Source: Sphaerotilus mobilis (lineage in GTDB: Bacteria > Pseudomonadota > Gammaproteobacteria > Burkholderiales > Burkholderiaceae_C). Taken from it: a DNA stretch of 64,000 nucleotides. Of the stretch, positions 1-10,643 are shown in pieces. The first letter of the stretch is position 1; each line of letters starts with the position of its first letter. The stretch is taken from positions 620,001 through 684,000 of the forward strand of contig NZ_SGWV01000007.1 of assembly GCF_004216565.1 (NCBI RefSeq). The letters are read 5' to 3'. Made by a program: the position numbers and the translations under genes. Below the pieces are notes generated by a model. The model had not been told where the DNA came from, ran no database searches, and worked only from the letters and a program-made list of their open reading frames with translations.

Positions 1-2
1 TG

Positions 3-452
3 ATCACCTACGCATTGCCGGCAGAAGCCGGCACGCCCATCGACCAGATCGACGAGGTGCTGCCCTGGCGGGCCGACCGTGCCGGTCTGGACGACGACGG
101 CTGCAACCCGTGGCTCGGTCTGGTGATGCACCGCGACCGACCGGTCGTGCTGCTGTGCCTGCGCCGCTGGAGCGGCGTCGACGCCGGCCCGATCGATCCA
201 GAGGCCAGCATCCTCGTGGTGCGCAGCGGCGTCCACCGCATGGGCTTTGTCGTCCCACGCCTGCTGACCATCGAGTCGGCCGGCTGGCAACCCGCCGTCG
301 CCGGCATGCTCCGCCACCGCAGCCCCAGCCCGATCACGGCGTCCCGCTTGGCCCAGGTCAACCCCGCCACCGGCCCCCGCCGCCTGGTCCCGGTCCTGGA
401 CCTGCAGGACATCGCCAGCAAGGCCTTGGCGTTGCGGGCCGTGGCGGCATAA
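3..452 (+). CDS. CheW-like domain protein, C-terminal part (5' end outside window)
   Basis: The reading frame is already open at the left edge (it begins I-T-Y-A-L-P-A-E), so only the last ~150 residues are present. The C-terminal half has the alternating hydrophobic strand pattern of a CheW fold: ILVVRSGVHRMGFVVPRLL followed about 45 residues later by LVPVLDLQDI, which resembles the closing strands of CheW proteins, adaptors that link chemoreceptors to the CheA kinase. No signal peptide or membrane segment is visible in this part. It ends just before a terminator that belongs to the tRNA on the other strand. Family assignment rests on pattern only. It could be a stand-alone CheW, a pilus-associated CheW, or the tail of a larger receptor or kinase. 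Confidence 0.55.
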   Translation: MTYALPAEAGTPIDQIDEVLPWRADRAGLDDDGCNPWLGLVMHRDRPVVLLCLRRWSGVDAGPIDPEASILVVRSGVHRMGFVVPRLLTIESAGWQPAVAGMLRHRSPSPITASRLAQVNPATGPRRLVPVLDLQDIASKALALRAVAA

Positions 453-457
453 CGGGC

Positions 458-491
458 AAGAAAAAAGCCCAAGTGAATCCATCACTTGGGC
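458..491 (-). terminator. Rho-independent terminator of tRNA-Ser
   Basis: A perfect 10-bp stem, GCCCAAGTGA (467-476) and TCACTTGGGC (482-491), has a 5-base loop. Read on the minus strand it is followed by six U residues (A run at 461-466). It lies directly after the 3' end of the leftward tRNA-Ser gene. Confidence 0.88.
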
Positions 492-499
492 TTCGATCT

Positions 500-590
500 T
501 GGCGGAGACGGAGGGATTCGAACCCTCGATGCGCTTTTGGCGCATACTCCCTTAGCAGGGGAGCACCTTCGGCCACTCGGTCACGTCTCC
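500..590 (-). tRNA. tRNA-Ser (anticodon GCU)
   Basis: On the minus strand the gene starts GGAGACG and ends CGTCTCC-G-CCA, giving a full 7-bp acceptor stem, a G discriminator and an encoded CCA (500-502). The anticodon loop reads CTGCTAA, so the anticodon is GCU, which decodes AGC/AGU. The long variable arm (GTATGCGCCAAAAGCGCATC) and the TTCGAAT T-loop are typical of serine tRNA. It is about 91 nt including CCA, normal for the class II structure. It has its own terminator downstream and a plausible -10 box upstream. Confidence 0.96.
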
Positions 591-601
591 GAAGAAGGAA
601 G

Positions 602-626
602 AGTATAGCCTGAATCTCTTCAGGCT
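602..626 (-). promoter_or_regulatory. Candidate -10 box for tRNA-Ser next to a hairpin ending lysC
   Basis: On the minus strand TATACT (607-602) sits 11 bases before the tRNA 5' end, the usual distance for a sigma-70 -10 element of a stable RNA gene. No convincing -35 box is seen. Immediately upstream is a perfect hairpin, AGCCTGAA/TTCAGGCT (607-626), which may end lysC transcription. Its downstream sequence ATACTCTTCC is only partly U-rich, so the terminator role is uncertain. Confidence 0.45.
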
Positions 627-687
627 CCAGCCCCGGCCGCTTCAAACCACAGGCAGCGCCGCTCGGCGGCACCACCCGATCCGTCCA

Positions 688-1956
688 TCAAGTGTTGGGC
701 TGGTCGAGGTCAAAAGCCTTGTGCAGGGCGCGCACCGCCAGCTCCATGTACTTCTCGTCGATCACGACGGAGGTCTTGATCTCGCTGGTGGTGATCATCT
801 GGATGTTGATGCCTTCCTCGCTGAGCGCGCGGAACATCGTGCTGGCCACACCGGCGTGCGAGCGCATGCCGATGCCGACGATCGAGACCTTACAGATCTT
901 CGTGTCGCCCAGGACTTCCTTGGCGCCCAGTGCCGGCACGACATCCTTGTTGAGCAAGTCAACGGTGCGCTGGTAATCGTTGCGATGGACCGTGAACGAA
1001 AAATCGGTGCGGCCGTCGTGCGAGACGTTCTGGATGATCACGTCCACATCGATGTTGGCATCCGCGACCTTGCCCAGGATGCTGTAGGCGATGCCCGGCT
1101 TGTCCGGCACACCCATCACGGTGATCTTGGCTTCGTCGCGGTTGAACGCGATGCCCGACACAACGGCTTGTTCCATCTTCTCGTCTTCCTCGAAAGTGAT
1201 CAGCGTGCCCGACTTGGCTTCTTCCTCGATGGCGATGTCCCACGGCGTGAAGCTCGACAGGACCCGCATCGGCACGCGGTACTTGCCCGCAAACTCAACT
1301 GACCGGATCTGCAGCACCTTGGAGCCCAGACTGGCCATCTCCAGCATCTCCTCGAAGGAGACGGTGTGCAGCCGACGCGCCTCAGGCACAACGCGCGGGT
1401 CGGTGGTGTAGACGCCGTCGACGTCGGTGTAGATCAGGCACTCGGCGGCCTTCATCGCCGCCGCCACGGCCACCGCTGACGTGTCCGAGCCGCCACGGCC
1501 CAGCGTCGTCACGTTGCCGTCGCCGTCGATGCCCTGGAAGCCGGTGATGACAACCACCCGGCCAGCGGCCAGATCGGCGCGCACACGAGCGTCGTCGATG
1601 CTCTCGATGCGGGCCTTGGTGTAGGCCTGGTCGGTCTTGATGGGCACCTGCCAGCCGTTGTAGCTGATGGCCTCCATGCCCTCGGCCTGCAGCGCCAGCG
1701 CCAGCAGACCCACGGAGACCTGCTCGCCGGTGCAGGCGATCATGTCGAGTTCGCGCAGCACGGCCGGCGTCTGGACGGCCGGCGAGACCTCCTTGGCCAG
1801 GCCCAGCAGGCGGTTGGTTTCACCGCTCATCGCGGAGGGCACGACCACCATCTGGTGGCCGGCACGCGCCCACTTGGCGACGCGCTTGGCGACGTTGCGG
1901 ATGCGCTCGGGTGAGCCCATCGAGGTGCCGCCGTACTTGTGAACGATCAAGGCCAT
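688..1956 (-). CDS. lysC: Aspartate kinase (monofunctional, ACT-regulated)
   Basis: Catalyses ATP-dependent phosphorylation of L-aspartate, the first step to lysine, threonine, methionine and diaminopimelate. The 422-residue protein begins with the classic kinase signature [10 protein letters not shown] and has the [13 protein letters not shown] nucleotide/aspartate site near residue 150 and [13 protein letters not shown] near 177. Two ACT domains fill the C-terminus from about residue 265; the segments [18 protein letters not shown] and [17 protein letters not shown]-like match the effector-binding pattern of lysine/threonine feedback-controlled enzymes. Length is normal for beta-proteobacterial LysC (about 410-425). 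ATG start. It is last in the leftward run cysS-alkA-accA-tilS-lysC and starts 55 bases after tilS ends. Confidence 0.97.
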   Translation of the reverse strand: MALIVHKYGGTSMGSPERIRNVAKRVAKWARAGHQMVVVPSAMSGETNRLLGLAKEVSPAVQTPAVLRELDMIACTGEQVSVGLLALALQAEGMEAISYNGWQVPIKTDQAYTKARIESIDDARVRADLAAGRVVVITGFQGIDGDGNVTTLGRGGSDTSAVAVAAAMKAAECLIYTDVDGVYTTDPRVVPEARRLHTVSFEEMLEMASLGSKVLQIRSVEFAGKYRVPMRVLSSFTPWDIAIEEEAKSGTLITFEEDEKMEQAVVSGIAFNRDEAKITVMGVPDKPGIAYSILGKVADANIDVDVIIQNVSHDGRTDFSFTVHRNDYQRTVDLLNKDVVPALGAKEVLGDTKICKVSIVGIGMRSHAGVASTMFRALSEEGINIQMITTSEIKTSVVIDEKYMELAVRALHKAFDLDQPNT

Positions 1957-2010
1957 GTCGGTTGCTGATAAAGATCTGCCGCGCGACTGCCGCGCGGGAA
2001 ACCCGACATT

Positions 2011-3381
2011 TTAACGACCTGCTGCCGGCCACGGCTCCCAACTCAAGCTCCACTGCGCTTGACCGTCCGGCGCGCGTGCCCGCGCATCCACGCCCAGGCC
2101 AGGCACCAGCACCAGCGCATCGCCTCGCCACAGCAAGGGCGCCTGGCGCGCCCATGGCGGCACACCGGCCGCCTGGAACTGCTTCTTCAACGACCGGGGC
2201 GGTCCGCCGGTGTGGGACTGGAATTGCTCACCGCCTCGCCGCGCTCGCAACTCGACCGCGTCGACGCCGGCCAGCGCGATGCCACCGGTGTCGGCCGACT
2301 CGATCACCACCGAGCCCAGCCATTCGGGTACCTCATACCGTCCCGCCTGCAGCGGAACCCGGCAGATCGGCGCGCCACGCGGCACGGCATCGCCCTGGGC
2401 CACCCAGCGAAGGCGGGCGCGGTAGGCATGGACCACACCGCCTGGCGTGGCCCAGCGCCCGTCGGGCGCCTGCAACGGTTCGGTCGACAGCCGCATCAGC
2501 TGCGACTGCCCCGGCGCACGCTCGCCCTGGTCGAGCAACCAACGCCGCAGCAGGTTGCGGCGCCGGGCGGGGTCCAGTCCCGCCAGGCGGGCGATGGACA
2601 GCGCCTGCGGATCGTCCGGATCTCGCACCGCGCTCAGGTCGACCTGGGCCAAAGCATCCAGGCAGACCCGGGCGTCCTGGGCCATGCGCACGCTGGTCAA
2701 AAGAGCCTCGTCGGCCTGCGCGAAGGCGCTTCGCAAGGCCGGCAGGACTTTCAGGCGCAGCCGGTTGCGGGCCATGCGTGGATCGGCGTTGCTGTCGTCC
2801 TCCACGTGGCTCAGGCGATGAGCCACTCGATGGGCCTCCAGCTCGGCACGTGGCCGATCCAGCCAAGGTCGGACCCAGCGCAAGCCGTCACGCACGATGT
2901 CACCGGGCATGGCCGACAAGCCTGACGGACCGGCGCCACGCAGCGCCTGCAGCAAGAAGGTCTCGACCTGGTCGTCGCGGTGATGGGCCAGCAGCACGGT
3001 GTCGCAGCCGGCCTCGCGGGCCATCTCTGCCAGGGCTTGGTAGCGCGCCGTCCGGGCATGCGCCTCCAGGCTGGCACCGGGTGGCACGACCAGGGCCAGT
3101 CGGCGCACGCGCAGATCGACGTGACAGAGGTCGGACCAGGCCTGCACCTGCGCGGCGCAATGGGCCTCCCACGCCGCTGCGTGGGCGCTCAAGCCGTGTT
3201 GGACGTGCAGCGCATGCACCTGCACACCGCTGCGCGCGGCCCACCAGCAGGCCATGTGCAGCAACACGCTGGAGTCGCGCCCGCCGCTGTACGCGACAGC
3301 CACATGCCGCAAGCCCGCCAGCGCCGGCAGGTCGTCAAGCTCAAGCGCAGCTGGCATCGCGGCGGGCATCGCGTCAGTCAT
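2011..3381 (-). CDS. tilS: tRNA(Ile)-lysidine synthase
   Basis: TilS converts C34 of the CAU-anticodon tRNA-Ile to lysidine with ATP and lysine, so the tRNA reads AUA and is charged with isoleucine. The N-terminus contains the N-type ATP pyrophosphatase P-loop VAVAYSGGRDSSVLLHMA (residues about 27-45) and the downstream LLAHHRDDQVETFLLQ motif that is diagnostic for TilS. The TilS substrate-binding and C-terminal domains follow (HTGGPPRSLKKQFQAAGVPPWAR near the end). Length is 456 residues, within the family range. The ATG at 3381 has a GAGG about 10 bases upstream. It follows accA, separated by a strong hairpin. Confidence 0.95.
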   Translation of the reverse strand: MTDAMPAAMPAALELDDLPALAGLRHVAVAYSGGRDSSVLLHMACWWAARSGVQVHALHVQHGLSAHAAAWEAHCAAQVQAWSDLCHVDLRVRRLALVVPPGASLEAHARTARYQALAEMAREAGCDTVLLAHHRDDQVETFLLQALRGAGPSGLSAMPGDIVRDGLRWVRPWLDRPRAELEAHRVAHRLSHVEDDSNADPRMARNRLRLKVLPALRSAFAQADEALLTSVRMAQDARVCLDALAQVDLSAVRDPDDPQALSIARLAGLDPARRRNLLRRWLLDQGERAPGQSQLMRLSTEPLQAPDGRWATPGGVVHAYRARLRWVAQGDAVPRGAPICRVPLQAGRYEVPEWLGSVVIESADTGGIALAGVDAVELRARRGGEQFQSHTGGPPRSLKKQFQAAGVPPWARQAPLLWRGDALVLVPGLGVDARARAPDGQAQWSLSWEPWPAAGR

Positions 3382-3404
3382 CGCGGCAGGCCTCGGAAAG
3401 CAGA

Positions 3405-3435
3405 ACGGCCGGCCCGGTCATGCCGGGACGGCCGT
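3405..3435 (-). terminator. GC-rich hairpin between accA and tilS
   Basis: ACGGCCG-g-CCCGG (3405-3417) pairs with CCGGG-a-CGGCCGT (3423-3435) around a 5-base loop, a 12-bp stem with one mismatch. It sits just after the accA stop in the direction of transcription. The following bases (TCTGCTTTCC) are only weakly U-rich, so it may be a partial terminator or an mRNA-end stabiliser. Confidence 0.4.
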
Positions 3436-3457
3436 CGTGGGCTGAGGCGCGAGCGGC

Positions 3458-4426
3458 TCAGGCTTTGGTGTCGTTGTAGCGGCCGTAGGACTGCAGGCGC
3501 GCATAGCGCTGATTGAGCAGATCGCGGGTCTTCAGGTCGGAGACCTGGCGCAGCGCATCGTTGAGCGCACGCTTGAGCGATGCGGCCATGGCCTTCGGGT
3601 CGCGGTGTGCGCCCCCGACCGGCTCGCTGACGATCTTGTCGACCAGCGACAGCGCCTTCAGGCGGTGCGCGGTGATGCCCAGGGCCTCGGCCGCATCGCT
3701 GGCGCGCTCGGAGGTCTTCCAGAGGATGGACGCACAGCCCTCGGGCGAGATCACCGAGTAGACCGAGAACTGCAGCATCAGCACCTGGTCGGCCACGCTG
3801 ATGGCCAGCGCCCCACCGGAGCCGCCCTCGCCGATGATGGTCGTGATGATGGGCACTTCCAGTTGCGCCATCTCGAAGATGTTGCGGCCGATGGCCTCGG
3901 ACTGGCCGCGCTCTTCGGCACCGATGCCGGGGTAGGCGCCGGGCGTGTCGACGAAGGTGAAGACCGGCAGGCCGAACTTCTCGGCCAGCTTCATCAGGCG
4001 CAGGGCCTTGCGGTAGCCCTCGGGGCGCGACATGCCGAAGTTGCGCGCGGCGCGCTCCTTGGTGTCACGGCCCTTCTGGTGGCCCAGCACCATGCAGGGC
4101 TGGCCATTGAACCGGGCCAGGCCGCCCACGATGGACAGGTCGTCGGCGTAGTGGCGGTCGCCGTGCAGTTCCTGAAAGTCGGTGAAAACCTCGTTGACGT
4201 AGTCCAGCGTGTAGGGACGCTGGGGGTGTCGGGCGATCAGCGTGACCTGCCAAGGCGACAGGCTGGAGTAGATGTCCTTGGCGAGCTGAAGGCTCTTCTT
4301 GGAGAGCCGGTCGATCTCCTCGGAGATGTCGACCGCAGACTCGTTCTGCACGTAGCGCAGCTCTTCGATCTTGGTCTCGAGTTCGGCGATCGGTTGCTCG
4401 AATTCGAGGAAGTGTCGTTTGCTCAT
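3458..4426 (-). CDS. accA: Acetyl-CoA carboxylase carboxyltransferase subunit alpha
   Basis: AccA with AccD forms the carboxyltransferase that moves CO2 from biotin to acetyl-CoA, giving malonyl-CoA for fatty-acid synthesis. The 322-residue product begins [17 protein letters not shown], the usual N-terminal helix, and contains the crotonase-fold motifs [47 protein letters not shown] and [12 protein letters not shown] that form the CoA pocket and oxyanion holes. A longer frame is open upstream, but the ATG at 4426 is preferred: it has AGGAAAGG upstream and matches the family N-terminus. Third gene in the leftward housekeeping run, 89 bases after the glycosylase gene. Confidence 0.97.
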   Translation of the reverse strand: MSKRHFLEFEQPIAELETKIEELRYVQNESAVDISEEIDRLSKKSLQLAKDIYSSLSPWQVTLIARHPQRPYTLDYVNEVFTDFQELHGDRHYADDLSIVGGLARFNGQPCMVLGHQKGRDTKERAARNFGMSRPEGYRKALRLMKLAEKFGLPVFTFVDTPGAYPGIGAEERGQSEAIGRNIFEMAQLEVPIITTIIGEGGSGGALAISVADQVLMLQFSVYSVISPEGCASILWKTSERASDAAEALGITAHRLKALSLVDKIVSEPVGGAHRDPKAMAASLKRALNDALRQVSDLKTRDLLNQRYARLQSYGRYNDTKA

Positions 4427-4515
4427 GGGCGCCTTTCCTGTGGCTGGTTGGACGGTTGCCTGTAACAAGCACATGCCGCGCCAGCACGTGGCTAGAAATG
4501 GGTGGGCAGTGTAGA

Positions 4516-5172
4516 TCAGTAGTCCACCGGCAAGGGATCGAGGCTGCGCCAGACGTACCAGGTCGCCACCGACCGGAAGGGCGCCCAGGCGTCCCCGACC
4601 TCGCGCGCCTCGGCACGCGAAACCGGCTCGCCGCTGAAGTAGTTCAAGCTGATGCCCTTGATCAGGCCGAGGTCGTCCAGCGGCAGGACGTTCGGGCGCA
4701 TCAGGTGGAAGATGAGGAACATCTCAGCAGTCCAGCGGCCGATGCCGCGGATGGCCACCAGTTCTTCGATGATGGCCTCGTCATCCATCGCCGACCAGTG
4801 CGACTCATGCACCTCGCCGTCGATGAAGTGTTGGGCCAGGTCGCGCAGGTAGTCGCATTTGCGGGCCGACAAGCCAGCCGAGCGCATGGCTTCGACCCCG
4901 AGATCGATGACCCAGCCAGGCTGCAGTGGCGCATCGGCTGTCGCCCCGAGCGCCAGAAAGCGCAGCCACACCGACTGGGCCGCTTTGACCGAGATCTGCT
5001 GGCCGACGATGGAGCGCGCCAGCGTCGTGAAGGCGTCGCCGCGGCTTTGCAGCCGCGCCTCGCCGAAGCGCGGGATCAGCTTCTTCATGACCCGATCGCG
5101 CTTCATCAGGTGCCGGCAGGCCTCGTCCCAGTAGTCGGGCGTGACCAGCGACGACGTCGCGGGCGTGCTCAT
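4516..5172 (-). CDS. DNA-3-methyladenine glycosylase II-like (HhH-GPD) protein
   Basis: Base-excision repair glycosylase that removes alkylated purines such as 3-methyladenine. The helix-hairpin-helix is visible as [20 protein letters not shown], followed by the conserved catalytic-loop aspartates in [14 protein letters not shown]. The segment [18 protein letters not shown] is the usual first core helix. At about 218 residues it is the compact AlkA type, without the N-terminal domain of E. coli AlkA. There is an ATG at 5172 and an in-frame TTG at 5184 that would overlap the cysS stop. ATG is used here, although neither start has a strong ribosome-binding site. It is probably translated together with cysS, whose stop lies only a few bases upstream. 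Confidence 0.88.
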   Translation of the reverse strand: MSTPATSSLVTPDYWDEACRHLMKRDRVMKKLIPRFGEARLQSRGDAFTTLARSIVGQQISVKAAQSVWLRFLALGATADAPLQPGWVIDLGVEAMRSAGLSARKCDYLRDLAQHFIDGEVHESHWSAMDDEAIIEELVAIRGIGRWTAEMFLIFHLMRPNVLPLDDLGLIKGISLNYFSGEPVSRAEAREVGDAWAPFRSVATWYVWRSLDPLPVDY

Positions 5173-5180
5173 CGGGGCGC

Positions 5181-6557
<1,377 letters not shown>

Positions 6558-6596
6558 AGAACGACGCAACTCCGGGCGCTTCGCATGTTGGTGACA

Positions 6597-6640
6597 TCGA
6601 GCGGGTGCAACCCTGGTCAGACCTCGCAGGACCCGCTCGA
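6597..6640 (-). promoter_or_regulatory. Structured leader hairpin upstream of cysS
   Basis: TCGAGCGGGT (6597-6606) and ACCCGCTCGA (6631-6640) form a perfect 10-bp stem, and inside it CCTG/CAGG can extend the helix. It lies about 40 bases before the cysS ATG. It has no U tract, so it is not an ordinary terminator. A leader-control role is possible but unproven. Confidence 0.35.
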
Positions 6641-6844
6641 ACAGGGGGATTCAGGCTTGACAACCGCAAGTCGCGCGCCCCTCGGAACGGCCACCTTGCG
6701 GGGCCTGTCCAGGCCCTCGTGCAGCCTCCCCTAGAATGAAATCAGTATAGCCCTGGACCCTCTGACGTGAGCCTTGCGCCACCCTTGCGACCGCCCTCGC
6801 GGACGGCCTGTCGACCGGTCTGCTCGAAGGGTCCGGCAGCCCGC

Positions 6845-8707
6845 ATGGGAGCCCTGCTGGCGCTGGTCCTGGGCCTGCTGATCGGCCTTGCTAACGGGGC
6901 TCGCGCGCAAGCCTCGGCGGACCTGCAGGTCAACGACCCCTTGGCCATCGAGCTCGACGTCGCACTGGGCCTGGCACGCAGCGGTCAACGCGACGCGGCC
7001 CGCCTGCAACTGGAGGCGCTGGCGCGTCGCTGGCCCGATCGTCCCGAGCCCCACATGAACCTGGCGACGCTGGCCATCCAGGACCAGGACGGGCCCGCCG
7101 CACGGTCCCATCTGGAGGCCGCCCTGCGGACCAGCCCGATGCATGCGCGCAGCTACGAGCTGCTGCAACTGTTGCATGGCCAGATGGCCCGCCACGCCTA
7201 TGACCAAGCGCTGGGCCAGACCCGCGGCGACAGCTTGCCGTTGACCTTGCCGTGGACCTTGCCGAAGGCCGCATCCCGTCCGCTGACGCCGGCACGCGCC
7301 GACAATCCAGCGCTGGCCGCAAGCCCTGCGGCCAGCGCCGAACCGCCACCCCGGACTGCCGCGCCTGACGTGACCGTCGACACCCCGCCTTTCGCCTCCA
7401 TGACGTCCACAGAGGCCCCTGCCGCGTTGCCGCGTCTGGCATGGGTCGCGCTGCTCAGCCTCGCCTTGCTGGCGGGCGGCATGTCGCTGGCCTGGGCCCG
7501 CACACGGCCGGTCGACAAGCCCATCGCCAGCGCGGTCCCGGCCGATGACATCGACCTCGCAACGGCCTATGCAACGACGATCCAGCCCGATGACGACGCC
7601 GTGTCGGCCCCGCGCGGGGCGGCACCCGAGGCGCGCCTGATCGCGGTCTACCGCCTGATCGGTCAGGCGCGCCTGCCGCAGGCGCTGGCGGCGGTCGAAT
7701 CGTTGGTCCGCGACGTGCCGCAGTTCGCGCTGGCCCAGCTGGTCTATGGCGACCTGCTGCTGGCGTCCACCGGCGACCTCACCCCGTCGACGACCAACGC
7801 CAACCCGCCGCAAGGACAGGCTCTGCGGCGTGAGGCCGTGCTGCGCCTGCAGGCCCTGCGCGAGGCCCCGCCGGCGGGCACCTGGCCGCGTCAGGTGCTG
7901 CAGCTCTCGGCCAGCGTGCGGCATGTGGTTGCCGTCGACACCACGCGGGCGCGGCTCTACGTGATCGAGAACCAGGCCGGCAGCCCGCGCATCGTCGGCG
8001 ACCACTACGTCTCCATCGGCAGCCGCGGCACCGGCAAGCGCAGCGAGGGCGACCAGCGCACGCCGCTCGGGGTCTACAGCATCACCAGCCACCTGGCGGG
8101 TGCCCAGCTAGGCGACTTCTATGGCGCGGGCGCCTTGCCGCTGAACTACCCCAACGACCTCGATCGCCAGCTCGGCCGCACCGGCGCCAACATCTGGATC
8201 CACGGCACGCCGACCGGCCAGTACGCCCGCGCGCCCCTGGCAACCAACGGCTGCATCGTGATGGCCAACGACGACCTGGCGCGCTGGCTGCGCCTGCTCG
8301 CGCCCCGGCACACGCCGGTCATCGTGGCCGAACGGCTGGACTGGGTCGCGCCCCGGGCGCTGATGGCACCGCGCCAGACCGCGCTCGGCCTGATCGAGAC
8401 CTGGCGCCGGGCCCGCATGCAGCCGGACCTCGATGGTTTGATGGCGCTGTACTCGATGCACTTCGACAACGGCGAGGATGGCTACGATGCGTGGCGCGAA
8501 CGGCTGCGCGTCGAAGCCAAGGCCGGCGCGGGCCGCGAACGTGAGCTCGATGAGCTCAGCGTGCTGAGCTGGAACGACCCACGCGAACTGCTGGTGGTGA
8601 CCTTCCGTGAACGGCTGCGCGGCAGCACGCACGGGCTGATGCGGCGCCAGTACTGGTCGCACGACAGCGGACAATGGCGCATCTTTTCCGAAGGAGTCCT
8701 CGAATGA
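6845..8707 (+). CDS. L,D-transpeptidase (YkuD) with signal peptide, TPR-like region and C-terminal NTF2-like domain
   Basis: Predicted periplasmic or membrane-anchored cell-wall enzyme that would form L,D-crosslinks or attach proteins to peptidoglycan. The 620-residue product starts with a signal sequence ([21 protein letters not shown]), then a TPR-like helical stretch (about 30-115), a Pro/Ala-rich region, a second hydrophobic helix near residues 198-220, and the YkuD domain (about 360-500). The catalytic region is [19 protein letters not shown] with Cys470; TNGC replaces the usual SHGC/SxGC. The C-terminal ~110 residues look like an NTF2/SnoaL-type domain. An in-frame GTG exists at 6767, but the ATG gives a proper signal peptide. 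Its stop overlaps the ppiA start (ATGA), so it heads an envelope operon. Confidence 0.85.
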   Translation: MGALLALVLGLLIGLANGARAQASADLQVNDPLAIELDVALGLARSGQRDAARLQLEALARRWPDRPEPHMNLATLAIQDQDGPAARSHLEAALRTSPMHARSYELLQLLHGQMARHAYDQALGQTRGDSLPLTLPWTLPKAASRPLTPARADNPALAASPAASAEPPPRTAAPDVTVDTPPFASMTSTEAPAALPRLAWVALLSLALLAGGMSLAWARTRPVDKPIASAVPADDIDLATAYATTIQPDDDAVSAPRGAAPEARLIAVYRLIGQARLPQALAAVESLVRDVPQFALAQLVYGDLLLASTGDLTPSTTNANPPQGQALRREAVLRLQALREAPPAGTWPRQVLQLSASVRHVVAVDTTRARLYVIENQAGSPRIVGDHYVSIGSRGTGKRSEGDQRTPLGVYSITSHLAGAQLGDFYGAGALPLNYPNDLDRQLGRTGANIWIHGTPTGQYARAPLATNGCIVMANDDLARWLRLLAPRHTPVIVAERLDWVAPRALMAPRQTALGLIETWRRARMQPDLDGLMALYSMHFDNGEDGYDAWRERLRVEAKAGAGRERELDELSVLSWNDPRELLVVTFRERLRGSTHGLMRRQYWSHDSGQWRIFSEGVLE

Positions 8708-9273
8708 AACTGGCCACCTTGGCCCGCGGCGCTGCCGCTCTCACCCTGGGCCTCGCGCTGAGCGGCGCGGTCCTCGCACAGAAGGTGCGCCTGTCGACCA
8801 CGGTCGGCGACATCGTCGTCGAACTCGATGCCGCCAAGGCCCCCAAGACGGTCGAGAACTACCTCGGCTACGTCAAGGCCGGTCACTACGACGGCACGGT
8901 GTTCCACCGCGTGATCCCGAACTTCATGATCCAGGGCGGCGGCATGGACGCCAGCATGAAGGAAAAGACCACCAAGGCGCCGATCCCGCTGGAGAGCCGC
9001 AACGGCCTGTCCAATGTGCGCGGCTCGATCGCGATGGCCCGCACCATGGTGCCGGACTCGGCCACCGCGCAGTTCTTCATCAACGTCAAGGACAACCTCT
9101 TCCTCGACCAGCCGAACTCGCAGGACGGCAACGGCTACGCCGTCTTCGGCAAGGTCGTCGAAGGCATGGACGTGGTCGACAAGATCCGCGCCGTGCCCAC
9201 CGGCAACCGTGGCATGCATCAGAACGTGCCCAACGAACCCGTCATCATCAAGAAAGCCACCCTGGAGAAATGA
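8704..9273 (+). CDS. ppiA: Periplasmic cyclophilin-type peptidyl-prolyl isomerase
   Basis: Speeds cis-trans isomerisation of X-Pro bonds in the periplasm. The 189-residue protein begins with a cleavable signal ([20 protein letters not shown], cleavage after VLA) followed by one cyclophilin domain. Conserved features are [37 protein letters not shown] and the [16 protein letters not shown] strand. The ATG at 8704 overlaps the stop of the upstream transpeptidase gene, implying translational coupling. A neighbouring cytoplasmic paralogue follows directly, so the two look like a duplication that split by compartment. Confidence 0.93.
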   Translation: MKLATLARGAAALTLGLALSGAVLAQKVRLSTTVGDIVVELDAAKAPKTVENYLGYVKAGHYDGTVFHRVIPNFMIQGGGMDASMKEKTTKAPIPLESRNGLSNVRGSIAMARTMVPDSATAQFFINVKDNLFLDQPNSQDGNGYAVFGKVVEGMDVVDKIRAVPTGNRGMHQNVPNEPVIIKKATLEK

Positions 9274-9275
9274 AC

Positions 9276-9785
9276 ATGGCAGCCCCTCAAGTCGACCTTC
9301 ACACCACCGCCGGCGTCATCCGCATCGAGCTCGACGACGCCAAGGCGCCGCTGTCGGCCGCCAACTTCCTGAGCTACGTCGCCAGCGGCCACTACGACGG
9401 CACGGTGTTCCACCGCGTCATCAAGGGCTTCATGGTCCAGGGCGGCGGCATGGAGCCGGGCCTCAAGCAGAAGCCCACCCAGGCCGCGATCCAGAACGAG
9501 GCCAACAACGGCCTGAAGAACGACAAGTACACCTTGGCGATGGCGCGAACCAACGCACCGCATTCGGCCACCGCGCAGTTCTTCATCAACACCGTCAACA
9601 ACGACTTCCTGAACTTCCGCTCCGAGTCGCCGCAGGGCTGGGGCTATGCGGTGTTCGGCCGCGTCGTCGCCGGCACCGAGATCGTCGACCAGATCGAGAA
9701 GGTCCGCACCGGCACCCGTGGCCACCACGACGACGTGCCGGTCGAGGACGTGGTCATCACCAAGGCCGTGGTCGTCACCGCGTGA
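9276..9785 (+). CDS. ppiB: Cytoplasmic cyclophilin-type peptidyl-prolyl isomerase
   Basis: Cytosolic counterpart of the preceding gene, lacking a signal peptide. It is about 169 residues long and consists of a single cyclophilin domain with [37 protein letters not shown] and [18 protein letters not shown]. Two ATGs compete: 9270, overlapping the ppiA stop, and 9276. The GGAG at 9264-9267 is only two bases from the first and eight from the second, so 9276 is preferred. The stop overlaps the GTG start of lpxH. Confidence 0.93.
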   Translation: MAAPQVDLHTTAGVIRIELDDAKAPLSAANFLSYVASGHYDGTVFHRVIKGFMVQGGGMEPGLKQKPTQAAIQNEANNGLKNDKYTLAMARTNAPHSATAQFFINTVNNDFLNFRSESPQGWGYAVFGRVVAGTEIVDQIEKVRTGTRGHHDDVPVEDVVITKAVVVTA

Positions 9786-10630
9786 CCCTGGCCGAGGAGC
9801 GCCACGTCGACGCCATCGCGGCGTCTGCGTGGACCTTGCCGGCGCACTGGCAGGCGGTCGAGTTCATCGCCGACCTGCATCTGGCCGAGGACACCCCCGC
9901 CTCGCTGGCCGCGCTGGTCACGCACCTGCAGCACACCGACGCCGACGCGGTGCTGCTGCTGGGCGACATCTTCGAGGTCTGGATCGGCGACGACAGCCTG
10001 GCCGAGCCGGGCAGCTTCGAGGCCCGCGCAATCGCCGCGCTGATGGCCGCGCTGGTTGCCGCCCAGCGGACCCGCGCGCGGCCACTGGCGCTCGCCTTCC
10101 TCGTCGGCAACCGCGATTTCCTGTTCGGCCCGTCCGCCTGCATGGCCGCCGGCCTGCAGGCCCTGGTCGACCCCACCGTGCTGATCGCCCCATGGGGCGA
10201 ACGACTGCTGGTCGCCCACGGCGACGCCTGGTGCCTGGACGACACGGCCTATCAGGCCTTCCGCACACAGGTGCGCAGCGCCGCCTGGCAGGACTCCTTC
10301 CTGGCCCGGCCCTTGGCCGAGCGCCGCGCCATCGCCCGCCAGCTGCGCGAGGCCAGCGAAGCGCGCAAGCAGTCCGAAGGCGTCGAGTCCTACGGCGACC
10401 TCGACGACCGCGCCGTGCGCACCGCACTGCAACAGTCCGGCGCCCGCACGCTGGTGCACGGCCACACGCACCGACCGGCCCGGCACGACCTGGGCGGCGG
10501 CCTGTCGCGCTGGGTCCTGAGCGACTGGCACGACCTGCCCGGCGGCCACGCACTGCAGCGCGCCGACGTGTTGCGCTGGAGCGCCACGGGCCTGGCTCGC
10601 CGCCCGCCCTGCGGCGACAACTTGTCCTGA
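9782..10630 (+). CDS. lpxH: UDP-2,3-diacylglucosamine diphosphatase
   Basis: Lipid A pathway enzyme that hydrolyses UDP-2,3-diacylglucosamine to lipid X and UMP at the inner membrane. The calcineurin-like metallophosphatase motifs are present: FIADLHL (D-x-H), [30 protein letters not shown] and LVHGHTHRP. At 282 residues it is slightly longer than E. coli LpxH (240) because of an N-terminal extension. The GTG at 9782 overlaps the ppiB stop (GTGA); no better start is visible before the DLHL motif. Confidence 0.93.
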   Translation: MTLAEERHVDAIAASAWTLPAHWQAVEFIADLHLAEDTPASLAALVTHLQHTDADAVLLLGDIFEVWIGDDSLAEPGSFEARAIAALMAALVAAQRTRARPLALAFLVGNRDFLFGPSACMAAGLQALVDPTVLIAPWGERLLVAHGDAWCLDDTAYQAFRTQVRSAAWQDSFLARPLAERRAIARQLREASEARKQSEGVESYGDLDDRAVRTALQQSGARTLVHGHTHRPARHDLGGGLSRWVLSDWHDLPGGHALQRADVLRWSATGLARRPPCGDNLS

Positions 10631-10643
10631 GTCGGGCCTGATC

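Noticed and set aside
6767-6845. GTG start at 6767 for the L,D-transpeptidase
   Set aside because: It would add 26 basic, Pro-rich residues before a normal signal peptide and has no ribosome site. The ATG at 6845 is preferred, though not proven.
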